Source: Apoderus coryli (lineage: Eukaryota > Arthropoda > Insecta > Coleoptera > Attelabidae). From it: a DNA stretch of 64,000 bases. Where the stretch lies: the NCBI GenBank assembly GCA_911728435.2, contig OU452207.1, forward strand, positions 18,067,682 through 18,131,681, in the 5' to 3' direction. How positions within the stretch are numbered: position 1 is the stretch's first letter; each line of letters opens with the position of its first letter. Position numbers and translations under genes: made by a program. The notes under the pieces were generated by a model that was not told where the DNA came from, searched no databases, and saw nothing but the letters and a program-made list of their open reading frames with translations. Shown piece by piece: positions 10,573 through 22,344 of this stretch.

Positions 10573-11510
10573 TTGAGAAAAGACATACGAGCTCAAACTA
10601 GCAGGGATTATCGTGAGTATCTAAAAACACGTGAGTCAAACATACAAAATAATCCCCGAAATTTTTGTACTTTCCTTAATAGCAAAATAAAGCATCTCGG
10701 TATGCCTGAACTCCGATTGTTTAAAGGCCGTAGTTGCAGTGATCCGTCATCTATTGCGAATGCTTTTGCTCAGTATTTTAAGTCGTTATACACGGACAGC
10801 ATCATTGCGATTTTGGAACATTTGAGTTCTCCATTGTTACTGAAGTTGATATAAGATCTATTATAAAAAGGTTAAAGCTAACAAAATCTACAGGCACTGA
10901 TGGCTTACCATCATACATATTTAAGGGCTGCGTGGACTTCTTAGTGATTCCCCTAGCACACATATTCAATATTGGAATAAATTCGAGTACATTTTCTAAA
11001 GAATTAATCAATTGTAACTCCAGTATATAAGAAAGGAAATATCAAAAAAGTAGTAAATTATAGGCCTATAAGCTTAATTAACAGCATGGCAAAAATATTT
11101 GAGATGATAATACATGCAAGATTATATGAATATATGAAACCCAGAATGTCAAAATATCAACATGGTTTTGTGACGGATAAATCGACAACATGAATGAAAT
11201 GAATTGGCATCAGCTGTTTTGGATCAGTGCAAACAACTTGATGTAATATATACTAACTGTAAGAAGGCTTTCGACAAAGTGTACACACCTTTTATTTCTA
11301 ATTATTACACATTGGTGAAGTAGCATAAGGTCTGAAGCGCGGTTTAATAATCATTACCAATTTTGTGTAAATAAAGCGTTTAAATCGCTTGGGTTTACTA
11401 TGCGCAGTGCTGGGCATTTTGGGATCGCCACAGTCATTAGGCTATAGAATTCTGTTTTGCAACCTCACGTGGAGTACGCCTCTATCGTTTGGTCACCTAG
11501 AGTAAACCGG
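10573..11510 (+). pseudogene. CR1/Jockey-type non-LTR reverse transcriptase relic
   Basis: The first ~90 codons give the linker between endonuclease and RT (ANAFAQYFKSLY near its end). A frameshift near 10840 leads to RT blocks: LTKSTGTDGLPSYIFKG (about 10880-10925) and VNYRPISLINSMAKIFE (about 11055-11105). Then comes QHGFVTDKSTT, and a CKKAFDKV block equivalent to the first RT aspartate region. A large internal deletion follows: from about 11330 the sequence jumps to the RT C-terminus (KAFKSLGFTMRS and LQPHVEYASIVWSP). The YADD region is missing. Multiple stops. Dead copy. Confidence 0.8.
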
Positions 11511-12296
11511 ATAGTGATTGGCCACTTATGACTTCAAAGAAGTAATAAATTAAGATTAATAAATATTTTAGAGTATTAAAAGTTTGACGTTCTGATACAT
11601 GTTAAAATATTATGTGTAAACAAATATTTAGGCACTAATCTTATGGCAAACTTTGATAATTTTGCCTTTTTTGAAAATTTAAATTGAAATTAAAATAAGA
11701 TTGTTCCCGTCTTACTCACATATTTATTCCTTAATCGCCCATTCTCTAGCTATCGTATATTATATCACAATAAATCGTATGTATTATGCATATGCATGCA
11801 ATATATCGTATGTATTATGCATGGACAGACTATGCGACACGAAAACATGAATATCCAGGTCATATATTTTAGATTATAATATTATATCTTTTGGAGCGAC
11901 ACAATCGATTTTTTTTACAACCCTATAGCTCATTGTTTTTGCTTCCATCAAAATAAGAACGGGTGCCTTCAATAAACTTCCAAAGTGTCATGTTTTTTTG
12001 ATTATGTCAATACTAAATGTAATGAAATTTTGGAAAACAGTTTAATTCATTAATAAACAATAGAAATTTCTGCAATTTGGTTTAAGTAATGTGATATGAT
12101 GGATTCTCATAATAAAGTAAGTCTAAACTTGAATTAATAAATTATATACTTAGTGGCTTTAACCAACTTTTTTACATAAGTTTAGCTTTTTGAATGTACC
12201 TATTTTAAGTAATTGAAAACAAACAAATTTATAAAAATAAAAACATTCTTAACACCCTATTAAAAATTAGTAGGTCAATCCAATAAGGGAAAATAA
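11511..12296. other. Non-coding A+T-rich spacer
   Basis: No coding block. Short repeats of TATCGTATGTATTATGCAT (about 11755-11822) are the only local structure. Confidence 0.4.
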
Positions 12297-13189
12297 AGGG
12301 TCTGGTAAATAATCGACCAGAAAGAAGGAACGACTTTTTTTAAATTTTTTTTTCGTGGGATTAATAATAAGACTATTTTAAACAAAATTAGGTACGGATG
12401 AAGAGAAAATAATCAGTGTTTATATTTTTTTTAGTCTAATATGTAACAAAATATTGCATACTTAAGGGAGGTATGTACTTACGCACTGTATATCATTGAC
12501 ATGTTGTGCTTAGTGTCATAATAGAATAGCTAGATGCCAGCGTTGCCAGATTGTATAACTGATTTCAAGAAAACTACTATAAATATATCAATGTGTTTTA
12601 TTTACCTAATATTTACAGTAAAGACAAAATAGAATAACACGTTAACATAATAAATACAGTATAGACTGTATCTCCAATGAAAACAAATTTATATAGATAC
12701 CAAACCAAAACTAATAAAGAAAATACGTATCTACTAAATCATTAACAACAACAAAACATGTGTGAAAAGATAATGGACACAATGAAAGATTACCTAATTT
12801 AATAATATAATATAACATAAATAATAATTTAATAATTAATTTAAATTAATCTTTGACACAATGGTCGCTGATGGTCGCGTTCATCACAAATCACAACAAA
12901 GTTAATCAGCTAGTGATTTTTGGAACGATCCATCATTTAATAATACTAATAAGTTTATTTGCAGTTCAAAATAAGATACATATATTCTATATATTATAAA
13001 TATTTAGGAAAAAATCGCTTGTGTCGCCCCAAAACTTTCCCGACACATAATATAATGAAAAATATATGACCTGCGTAACAAAACAGAATTTTAATAATTA
13101 TTATAATAATTGTATTATTTTCATTATTTCCATGATAAAATAAATAATATAACACACTAACTTACTTTATTCAAAAATAGAAAAAAAAA

Positions 13190-13262
13190 GTATTGCCAGA
13201 GCTAGGACTCGAACCCGTGCCCTTCCGCATGCGAAGCAGTCGCCCTACCAACAACTCAACAG
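13190..13262 (-). ncRNA. tRNA-like sequence (tRNA-derived repeat or tRNA pseudogene)
   Basis: On the minus strand there is a good B-box (GGGTTCGAGTCC), an A-box-like stretch (GAGTTGTTGGTAGGGCG) and an anticodon-loop-like TTCGCAT between partly paired arms. The acceptor arms do not pair and the T stem is weak, so it is not a functional cloverleaf. A tRNA-derived SINE head or decayed tRNA is the best explanation. Confidence 0.45.
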
Positions 13263-13475
13263 AGACATAATATTTCTTGAAGTAATCCATGTCAGAGTGG
13301 AGTTGAATGTGTAATACACAAATAGCTTGCTACCCTGCTACGTACTGACCATTTTGTTTAATTCACACAACCATTATAAAAACATCAATAAATCTGTTCG
13401 CCATTTATTGAAAATATTCTAAGACTCTAAATTTAATAAGAAAATGTTTTTTGAGTTTGATTTTGTAACATTTGC

Positions 13476-14516
13476 TAACCTACCTACTAACCTCCTACCT
13501 ACCTAACCTCCTACCTACCTAACCTCCTACCTACCTAACCTCCTACCTACCTAACCTCCTACCTACCTAACCTCCTACCTACCCAACCTCCTACCTACCT
13601 AGCCTCCTACCTACCTAACCTCCTACCTACCTAACCTCCTACCTACCTAACCTCCTACCTACCTAACCTCCTACCTACCTAACCTCCTACCTACCTAACC
13701 TCCTACCTACCTAACCTGCAACCTAAACCTCAAAAGCGCACGTATCAAGCCTGCACTTGGCAAGGGCTTCGCCCTTGCTCACCTACCGAACTACCTACCT
13801 ACCTAACGTCCTACCTACCTAACCTCCTACCTACCTAACCTCCTACCTACCTAGCCTCCTACCTACCTAACCTCCTACCTACCTAACCTCCTACCTACCT
13901 AACCTCCTACCTACCTAACCTCCTACTTACCTACCTAACCTCCTACTTACCTACCTAACCTCCTACTTACCTACCTAACCTCCTACTTAACTACCTAACC
14001 TCCTACCTACCTAACCTGCAACCTAAACCTCAAGCGCACGTATCAAGCCTGCACTTAGCAAGGGCTCCGCCCCTGCTCACCTAGTGAACTACCTACCTAC
14101 TAACCTCCTACCTACCTAACCTCCTACCTACCTAACCTCCTACCTACCTAACCTCCTACCTACCCAACCTCCTACCTACCTAGCCTCCTACCTATCTAAC
14201 CTCCTACCTTTCTAACCTCTTACCTACCTAACCTCCTACCTACCTAACCTGCAACCTAAACCTCAAGCGCACGTATCAAGCCTGCAATTGGCAAGGGCTT
14301 CGCCCTTGGTAACCTACCGAACTACCTACCTACTAACCTCCTACCTACCTAACCTCCTACATACCTAACCTCCTACCTACCTAACCTCCTACCTACCTAA
14401 CCCGCAACCTAAACCTCAAGCGCACGTATCAAGCCTGCACTTGGCAAGGGCTTCGCCCTTGCTAACCGACCGAACTACCTACCTACTAACCTCCTACCTA
14501 CCTAACCTCCTACCTC
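13476..14516. repeat. 16-bp tandem array CCTACCTAACCTCCTA (C-rich strand) with recurring spacer
   Basis: The core unit is AACCTCCTACCTACCT, whose complement contains TTAGG. Runs of units are punctuated by a conserved ~75-bp spacer with GCAACCTAAACCTCAAGCGC, ACGTATCAAGCCTGCACTTG and AAGGGCTTCGCCCTT (a short hairpin). Spacers occur near 13735, 14031, 14267 and 14418. Small variants include CTTACCTACC insertions. Confidence 0.9.
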
Positions 14517-16131
14517 TCTCTTCTGTTGAGGGCGTAGTCTGCGCATGCGCTAACAGAACAAGATGTCCTCATGAACCGCCCTTTGTGAATTTGGCACCGC
14601 CATCTTGGCATAACTTCGATTTCACAGGCTGTCTTTTTATTCTCTAGTGGAAGCTGTTATCGTGTAGCTATTTATTTTTCCGGTGTGCGGGTGATCTTGT
14701 TCCCTACGTCCCTTTTCTGTTCTTTTTAAATGTTTAAGGGTTCGGGCTTCTATGTCTTCCTAGGTCTCTTTCGTCTTGTTCTTTAATTGTCATTATTTCT
14801 TTGATGAACTTATGTATAGTCTCCCAGTTTATTTTGCTTTCCAACATTTTGTTAATTATGTTTTCGTTCGTTATATGTTCATTTACCGTTGCTTCCATTG
14901 CATGTCGCTCTCTTGTCCATCTTGGGCATTCGATAGGCTTGGTGTGTCGACTTCGCCGCAGTATATGCACTCATCCTCCTCCCATTTGCCGATCTTTCTT
15001 AGGTATTCCCCGAAGGAACCGTGTCCTGACAAAAACTGTGTTATGTAGTACTCGAGGGCTCTATGTTGGCAATTTGTCCAGGCTATAATGTCTGGGATGA
15101 TCTTCTTTGTCCATTGAGCTTTTTCGGTCAGATTTTCCCATCTCGTTTGCCACCTTTCCAGTGTGTGTATTCTTTCAGCTTTGTGGTTTTTTGTTTCTCC
15201 TTGTCTATAAAGCCTGGCTGACTCTTCGATTATGAGATCCGCTGGAGGAATGCCCGTTATCACCTGTAATGCTGCTGCCGATATGGTTCAGTATGCACTG
15301 GCCACCCTTAATAGAGATTTTCTTTGACAACTTTCTATGTCTTTTCGGTACTTGTTGATTTTTAGTACGCTCTCCCAGATCGGAGCGCCGTATGTCAGTA
15401 TTGACATTGTCACACCGTATAGTATTTTTCTTTTGGCCCATCTGGGTCCGCCCAAATTTGGCAAGAGTCTACCGAGTGCTGTTGTTCGTTTTTCCACGTT
15501 CCTTATTGTTTCCGTTATATGTGGGCCATACGAAAGGTTTGTGTCTAGCGTAATTCCCAAGTACTTGAGGGTGTTTTTTGGCTTTATTACTGTCTCCTCG
15601 AAATTGAAAGTCACGCTTTGTCTATTCCTTGGGCCTGCTAGGATGATGGCCTCAGTCTTTTCTTTTGCCAGTTCTAGCCCGTTTGCTGTCATCCAGTCTT
15701 TTACTTCATCCATAGAAACTTCCGTGTTGTAGACCAGGTCGTTTTGGCTATTTGCCGTGACAATCATCCCTAGGTCGTCCGCAAAGCCGACTAACTCCAC
15801 CCCCTCTGGCAGTGGAAGTCTGAGGACAGGGTCGTAGAAAATATTCCACAGTAATGGACCCAACACTGAACCTTGAGGTATTCCGCAGGTGATGCCGATG
15901 TCTTCCTCTTTTTTCATTTTTATTTTTCTCTGGGTAAAATAACTCTTAACTATATTTATCAGATATGTCGATATATTTTTATCTTCGAGCCTTTTCACTA
16001 TTTTTTCCCAGGGTGCCGAGTTAAAGGCGTTTTTTACGTCCAGCGCTATGAATGCGCACCACTTCTTTCCTTTTCTTGGGTCCATTTTTGTGTTCCATGC
16101 CGTTCTCTTAACTTTGGCTACCGCGTCCAGT
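14517..16131 (-). pseudogene. 5'-truncated R1-clade non-LTR retrotransposon inserted in the 16-bp array
   Basis: The minus-strand reading begins inside the RT at the array junction (about 16131). The 265-residue frame (16085-15288) has IALDVKNAFNSAPW (first catalytic Asp), GIPQGSVLGPLLW, and FADDLGMI in place of YADD. After a frameshift the C-terminal domain follows (15263-14883) with ITQFLSGHGSFGEYL and a Cys pair CIYC. A second frameshift leads to IECPRWTRERHAME and a stop at 14734. About 220 bp of 3' untranslated sequence runs to the array again, without a poly(A) tail. Endonuclease and ORF1 are absent. R1-clade members such as TRAS and SART insert in insect TTAGG telomere repeats, which makes the location notable. 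Confidence 0.85.
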
Positions 16132-16450
16132 GACCTAACCTCCTACCTACCTAACCTCCTACCTACCTAACCTCCTACCTACCTAACCTCCTACCAACCT
16201 AACCTCCTACCTACCTAACCTCCTACCTACCTACCTAACCTCCTACCTACCTAACCTCCTACCTACCTAACCTCCTACCAACCTAACCTCCTACCTACCT
16301 AACCTCCTACCTACCTACCTAACCTCCTACCTACCTAACCTCCGACCTACCTAACCTCCTACCTACCTAACCTGCAACCTAAACCTCAAACGCACGTATC
16401 AAGCCTGCACATGGCCAGGGTTTCGCCCTTGCTAACCAACTTACCTAACT
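16132..16450. repeat. Continuation of the 16-bp array after the R1-type insertion
   Basis: Same unit and same strand as 13476-14516, with one more spacer copy near 16375-16440 (CGCACGTATCAAGCCTGCAC). The junction GTGACCTAACCTCC marks the 5' end of the inserted element. Confidence 0.9.
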
Positions 16451-17474
16451 AATCTGCATGGTTGGAGCTTCACCTCGTGTCGGCACGTCTGATGTCCATG
16501 GATACAAAGGAATTCGCCGCTTATATGTAGAAATGAGCTGAGAATGCGACGAGTCGATGCCGTTTTCAGCGCGTCTAGTAACGCTTCTTGTCTATAGTTA
16601 ATATTCCATGTAACTACTTTATTCCAAAATTAGAAATAAAAACAATAATTATAAGATCCTAAACAAAAATATTTTTTTGTGTATTATTTAATTAAATAAA
16701 ATACAATTACAATCTGGCATGCAATTATTCTATTATGACACTAATGACAGCATGTCCATGCTAATGATACAGTGCGTTAGTACATAATAGTCTATTACAT
16801 ATTAGGCTAAAAAAAATATAAACACTGATTATTTTGTCTTCATCCGTACCTAATTTTGTTTAAAATAGTCTTAGTATTAATCCCATGGAAAAAAAAGGTA
16901 AAAAAGTTGTTATTTCTTTCTGGTCGATAATTTACCAGAACCAAAATAAATAATCTATGTAAAGTATGGCATTTTTAACTCCCGCAATCTATAACAGTAT
17001 ACGTAGGTATTGCAATCAGGTCAAAAATGCTCTGTAGAGTCTCGATGGAAATAGATGTTTTAAGATACCCTATTATACAGATACACACACACTTTTCCAA
17101 AAACATTATATTCGTCAACACGCATAGCAAAAAATGCGTTAAGTTATTTGGATGATTTTTTATTCATAGAAAAATCAGGTTTCACAAATACTCATTCCTT
17201 ATTGATTTTGATCGGCATCGGTATACAAAAAGAATATTCTTTAAGGTTTGACAAGTTAAAAAAAACATATTTCCTACACGAAAAGATGGACGTCTAAAAT
17301 TTTGTATTTTTTCTTACTTTTTTATTTTTTAATGAGGTTTTACAAGGTCCCTCTGTGCCCGGAAATATTTTTGAGAAATATATACGAGAGCTTATGTGTA
17401 TAGAACATATCAGATTTTTTCTTTTTGCGCTTTATCCTTATAATAATTTTGTAAAATAAATTTGCTAAGTGCAG
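16451..17474. other. Spacer containing the right inverted arm of the 12297-16945 element
   Basis: Apart from the inverted arm (16700-16945) no coding signal is present. The motif TAACTACTTTATTCC near 16611 recurs at 29041 and, inverted, at 50315 and 51405, a dispersed-repeat signature. Confidence 0.4.
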
Positions 17475-18567
17475 GCTTTATACGTGCGCTTGAGGTTTAG
17501 GTTGCAGGTTAGGTAGGTAGGAGGTTAGGTAGGTAAGTAGGAGGTTAGGTAGGTAAGTAGGAGGTTAGGTAGGTAAGTAGGAGGTTAGGTAGGTAGGAGG
17601 TTAGGTAGGTAGGAGGCTAGGTAGGTAGGAGGTTAGGTAGGTAGGAGGTTAGGTAGGTAGGACGTTAGGTAGGTAGGAGGTTAGTAGGTAGGTAGGAGGT
17701 TAGTAGGTAGGTAGGTAGGTGAGCAAGTGCAGGCTTGATACGTGCGCTTGAGGTTTAGGTTGCAGGTTAGGTAGGTAGGAGGTTAGGTAGGTAGGAGGTT
17801 AGGTAGGTAGGAGGTTAGGTAGGTAGGAGGTTAGGTAGGTAGGAGGCTAGGTAGGTAGGAGGTTGGGTAGGTAGGAGGTTAGGTAGGTAGGAGGTTAGGT
17901 AGGTAGGAGGTTAGGTAGGTAGGAGGTTAGGTAGGTAGGAGGTTAGGTAGGTAGGAGGTTAGTAGTTCGCTAGGTGAGCAAGGGCGAAGCCCTTGCCAAG
18001 TGCAGGCTTTATACGTTCGCTTGAGGTTTAGGTTGCAGGTTAGGTAGGTAGGAGGTTAGGTAGGTAAGTAGGAGGTTAGGTAGGTAAGTAGGAGGTTAGG
18101 TAGGTAAGTAGGAGGTTAGGTAGGTAGGAGGCTAGGTAGGTAGGAGGTTAGGTAGGTAGGAGGTTAGGTAGGTAGGACGTTAGGTAGGTAGGAGGTTAGT
18201 AGGTAGGTAGGTGAGCAAGGGCGAAGCCCTTTCCAAGTGCAGGCTTGATACGTGCGCTTGAGGTTTAGGTTGCAGGTTAGGTAGGTAGGAGGTTAGGTAG
18301 GTAGGAGGTTAGGTAGGTAGTAGGCTAGGTAGGTAGGAGGTTGGGTAGGTAGGAGGTTAGGTAGGTAGGAGGTTAGGTAGGTAGGAGGTTAGGTAGGTAG
18401 GAGGTTAGGTAGGTAGGAGGTTAGTAGGTAGGTAGTTCGCTAGGTGAGCAAGGGCGAAGCCCTTGCCAAGTGCAGGCTTGATACGTGCGCTTGAGGTTTA
18501 GGTTGCAGGTTAGGTAGGTAGGAGGTTAGGTAGGTAGGAGGTTGGGTAGGTAGGAGGTTAGGTAGTA
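17475..18567. repeat. Second 16-bp array in the opposite orientation (G-rich strand, AGGTTAGGTAGGTAGG)
   Basis: Unit and spacer are the reverse complement of the first array. Spacer copies (TGCAGGCTTGATACGTGCGC and relatives) occur near 17480, 17728, 18000, 18237 and 18472, five in all, matching the five in the first array. Hairpin AAGGGCGAAGCCCTT is present in several. It ends abruptly at TAGTAGAAATTTTTTC. Confidence 0.9.
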
Positions 18568-19005
18568 GAAATTTTTTCAAACTATTTTGTTTACGCTTTG
18601 AAATTTTAAAGTTGGGTTCACGTAAAAATTATTTAAATAAAATAAGAATACTAACAGATATTGAATTTTTATTTAATATGATGACAATGGCTCACGGTAC
18701 AAATTTGCCTTTTCGACAATCCTGCCTGACTAGATAGTGAAAGTTTCGACAAAACATCATGAATATAAACTTCAAATTGTTAGCCGCATGGTCCAGAAAA
18801 CTTGTTTGTACTAAAGACTCCTAAATTTTACTCATTATGCTTTCTCTTGTTAATTCTTTTTAACAATTCCTTTTCTCAGGAGGAATGAAGTTGCCTTATT
18901 TAAATCTCGGAAGCAGGAATTTTTTAAAATGCAGAAATTTTCATCACACATACAGGTTGTTCACAGCTAAATGGACCCCCCATTAACTTATACTTATATA
19001 CAGTA
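18568..19005. other. Non-coding spacer
   Basis: No supported coding block or repeat. Confidence 0.4.
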
Positions 19006-20035
19006 TGTCTGAAAAAGTAGGCAACTATTGGAAAAAAGGTAATTTTCATAAAAAGTTCTGTAAGGCCTAAAAAATACTATAATAAGATATAGAAACCTTC
19101 CCGTCGTATACGCGGTTTGTCAAAAAATATGAATTTAAGAGTAAAGTGCTTTCATTTTTGTAATATGAGAAAAAAGTTATTTAAAAATCTTGTTTGTAAT
19201 GACATTTTAACTCAACATATGGATTTTGAACAAGCTATTCCTATATTAAGAAAATTTTAATTTTTAATATTAGAAGTAAACGTTGCCTCGTCCGAAAAAA
19301 GTATACACCGTGCCATTCAATTATTATCTTCCAATTCCCCTTGCTACCTTGCACAAAATTCAAACCTATTAAAATATCCTACTTTTTGGGTGTGAGTGAA
19401 CTGGCGTCTGTAAGGTTTAAATTTGTTTGATTTTAATATCGCTGCAACTACATCTTTAGGATATTCTACTGCTTAGATCATTACTTGATTTTGAATTTCT
19501 TCAGTAGCAACCTTATGTTTCTTTCTGAATTTATTATCAACATTTTATCACGATTGTTGTTAAATATTATGGCAACTCCCCTATAAGTTTTGTAGTTATT
19601 TCCAACAATTAAAACTATTGGTACTTTCTCTTCAATCCTCAATTTGAAGGATTTTTTACTACTTGAATAAGTACAATTAATACAAATTGAGGTTTTGAGG
19701 CTTACTGACATTAGTCACATCTTGATATGTTTCAAAACTTATGTATAGGTGTATCAAAAGATGTTAAAAATTAAACTTTTCTTAAACTAGGAATAGCTTG
19801 TTTAAAATCGATAGGTTGACGTAAAATGTCATAAGAAACAAGTTCATATTTCAAAAATAAAAGTACTTTACTTGTCAGCAAAATTCATATTTTTGGCAAA
19901 CCGCGTATATGACTGGAAAATTTCGATATCTGATTATCGTACTTTCGGTTCCAGGCCTTGCGCAACTTTTTTCCTAAAGTTAATATTAAAAATGTTTTCC
20001 ATTTGTTGCCAACTTTTTCACACAACTGTACACAG
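19006..20035. mobile_element. Tc1/mariner-like element with ~250-bp inverted repeats
   Basis: The left arm begins near ACAGTATGTCTGAAAAAGTA and runs to about 19258; the right arm (about 19770-20033) is its reverse complement, ending at TTTTTCACACAACTGTAC. Both arms share ATACGCGGTTTG and AACAAGCTATTCCTA. The interior is about 500 bp, too short for a whole transposase, and holds a relic of one. Confidence 0.75.
19481..19711 (-). pseudogene. Mariner-type transposase N-terminal fragment
   Basis: The 76-residue frame resembles the helix-turn-helix start of mariner transposases: a basic leader, VPIVLIVGNNYKTYRGVAII, then RNIRLLLKKFK. The same layout is seen at 60196-60444 (FIVQCYG ... SYRYVVEEF ... 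VHKLVKKFE). The catalytic part is missing. The match is by layout only, so it is tentative; its place between the arms supports it. Confidence 0.45.
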
Positions 20036-20418
20036 GGTGTTTGAGAATGTCTGGGCGTGGTGGTTTTATATGTAACTTTTCATTGAATGCTATCAGATGA
20101 GGGGTAACTATTAGTGTTTTAAATATTTCGCACAGGAGCAGCATGATTACCTGAAAACATTGAAATTAGTAATGTAATTATTGAAGGAATAAATATTACT
20201 GTCAGAAACTCTGCTGAATCCCATAAACCATTTTCACTGGTATTATCCTGTTTGTTGTCTTCCCTAGCTCGTGTTATTTTTTTTTTTATTTCATTAACCG
20301 CATCAACCATTTTGGTTATTAGCGGCATTTCTATATACATTACGGATTTCTATAACAATTATTTAATTTACATAACATATAGTAACATTACAATGAAATT
20401 GTCAGATGTATTATCTAC
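20036..20418 (-). other. 3' region of the I-type retrotransposon
   Basis: Lies downstream of the RNase H stop at 20419 on the minus strand. A 73-codon frame (20340-20119) with a hydrophobic stretch FLTVIFIPSIITLLISMF is present but has no known counterpart and may be chance. The exact 3' end of the element is not marked by a poly(A) run. Confidence 0.4.
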
Positions 20419-22344
20419 TTAAATTTTCTGAATCAGGTCGGTTTCTGTAAGGAACTTAATTAATTTATGTATAGTTGTAGGTTCATCATTAAGTGTTTTT
20501 TCTAACTCTAAAGGTATATCGTATTTTATACGCAAATCAGAAAACTGTGGACATTCCACTAGGAAATGCTTTACGGACATACCGATATTACATGTATTGC
20601 ACGTAGGTTGTGGTGATTTGTTTAGGAGATGTTGGTGCGTTAAATTTGTGTGTCCTATTCTTAGACGTGTCACTATTACTTGTTCTTTACGATTATTTGG
20701 GATTTGAGTCCATGGATTCACTGATTTTTTTATTTTGGATAACTTTGAGGTTGACAGGTTCCACTCACTTTGCCACTGCTCTTTTATTTTATGTTTTATA
20801 TAATTTTTAAAATCACTTAGTGGGGTTTTAATATTATTACGCACTGTGTTTTGTGTAGTCGCTGCTTTGGCTAACCGATCAGCTTCTTCGTTCCCTTGAA
20901 TTCCAACGTGTGAGGGTACCCAGATTATCGCTGTTTCGATGTTGTTTTTGGAAATGTTGTTTATTTTTTCTTTTATGCGAATAATTATTTGGTTCGTAGA
21001 ATATATTGTTGTTAGGCTCTGTATTGCGCTAAGACTGTCAGATATAATTAGAAATTTTTTGTTTGGGAAATTTTCTATGTACCGAAGAGCTTCCAAAATT
21101 GCAAATAGTTCTCCAGTGAACACAGAGCACATACCTGGAATTTTATATGAGCAGCTTCGATCTTGAGAATAGAATGCGACGCCTACGCCGTCTGCCGATT
21201 TAGATGCATCCGTATAGACCTGAGTATATTCTCCGTATCTCTTCAAAATATCGTTGAAAGCGTTGTTAATTATTTTTGGATTGGTATGATTTTTGTCGTA
21301 TCTTTGTAGGTCGGTGTTGGTTGTAATGTTAGGGATTATCCATGGTGGTGTAGATGGTAAGGTTGTGGGTAATAATTGTGGAAATTCAATGCTTAATGAG
21401 GTTTTGTATTTGTTGACTCTATGGTAATATGGAGGATCGAGGTGGGGTTTTGTTTCAAATGTTGTTTTGAATCTATTTGAAAAACCATTAGAATATGTAG
21501 GATTTTCTCTTTTAGTGTACATAGCTGCTGCGTATGATAGGCTAAGGTACTGACGTCTTCTGGCTAGGTTGGCTTCTCCGGATTCACAATGTAAGCTCTC
21601 CGTCGGACTTGTTCTATATGCCCCTAATATAATTCTTAAAGCCTTATTATGTAGTACGTCGAGTTTCTTTAAGCATGAGTTTTTTGCTGATGCGTAGACC
21701 ATACAAGCATAGTCCATTTTTGATCTGATAAGGCTTTGGTAGATTCTCAATAGTGATATTCGATCAGCTCCCCATTGCTTGTGACTTAGGGATTTTATTA
21801 AGTTGATTGCTGACTGACATGATTTAATAAGTTCAGATACGTGACATTTCCAGTTTAAATTTTGGTCGAATATCATACCCAGAAACCTTGTTGTGGTTAC
21901 ATATTTTACCCTTTCTTCTTGAAAAATTAAACTTGGGTAGGTACGGCAATGTTTTTTTGTAAATAAAATACATTTTGTTTTTTCCGGGGAAAAACGAAAG
22001 CCTGTTAGTCGTGACCATTCCTCTATTTTTCCGAGAACTCTCTGAAGTTTTTCCTGGATTGAAGTTAATTTTTTTCCGCTCATGTAAACAACCAAGTCAT
22101 CTGCATATAGTCTACATTTTACAGGGCTATCACAAGTCTCTACTAGATTGTTTATTGCGATTAAAAACAGCGTTGTGCTCAAAACAGATCCTTGTGGAGT
22201 TCCGTTTTCAAGTTTTTTACTTCCTGATGTAATTCCGTTTATTCTAACGTTGAATTTTCTATTGCTGAGGAAGTTATGTATGAAATGCAACATGTTGCCC
22301 TTATGTTGTTTTGTCTTAGCGTGTGGATAATTTGATAGCGCCAT
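20419..22344 (-). pseudogene. I-type ORF2, C-terminal part: RT palm, thumb and RNase H
   Basis: This 641-residue open frame starts within the RT. GTPQGSVLSTTLFLIAINN (about residue 49) is RT block B, and YADDLVVYM (about 80) carries the two catalytic Asp residues. RNase H begins near residue 375 with VYTDASKSADGVGVAFYSQ (first Asp), then TGELFAILEAL (Glu), LIISDSLSAIQSL (Asp) and WVPSHVGIQGNEEADRLAK (His/Asp). A Cys-rich tail with CNTCNIGMSVKHFLVECPQF follows. All four RNase H acidic residues are present. The frame joins the upstream part (23090-22239) only by a frameshift, so the polyprotein as a whole is broken. Confidence 0.9.

Larger units (their letters stand above)
12297..16945. mobile_element. 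Element bounded by ~250-bp inverted repeats, enclosing a TTAGG-like array and an R1-type insertion
   Basis: The left arm starts GGGTCTGGTAAATAATCGAC and runs to about 12560. The right arm (about 16700-16945) is its diverged reverse complement, including CTGGTCGATAATTTACCAG, ACCTAATTTTGTTTAAAATA and the TTATGACACTAATGACAGCA region. No transposase is readable. The flanks do not give an unambiguous target duplication. Sequence at 12990-13150 recurs at 28900-29040 (CCCCAAAACTTTCCCGAC, ATATATGACCTGCGTAAC), so related elements are dispersed in this genome. Confidence 0.6.

Noticed and set aside
13190..13262. Functional tRNA gene
   Set aside because: Acceptor arms do not pair and the T stem is weak despite a good B-box.
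14801..15732. Plus-strand open frames across the R1-type fragment
   Set aside because: Antisense shadows of the reverse transcriptase and its C-terminal domain.
13476..18567. A true telomere
   Set aside because: The unit is 16 bp with only one TTAGG, orientation flips, and unique sequence lies on both sides; at most telomere-like interstitial repeats.
20119..20340. Third gene of the I-type element with a membrane segment
   Set aside because: No counterpart known in such elements; one hydrophobic run in A+T-rich 3' sequence is weak evidence.
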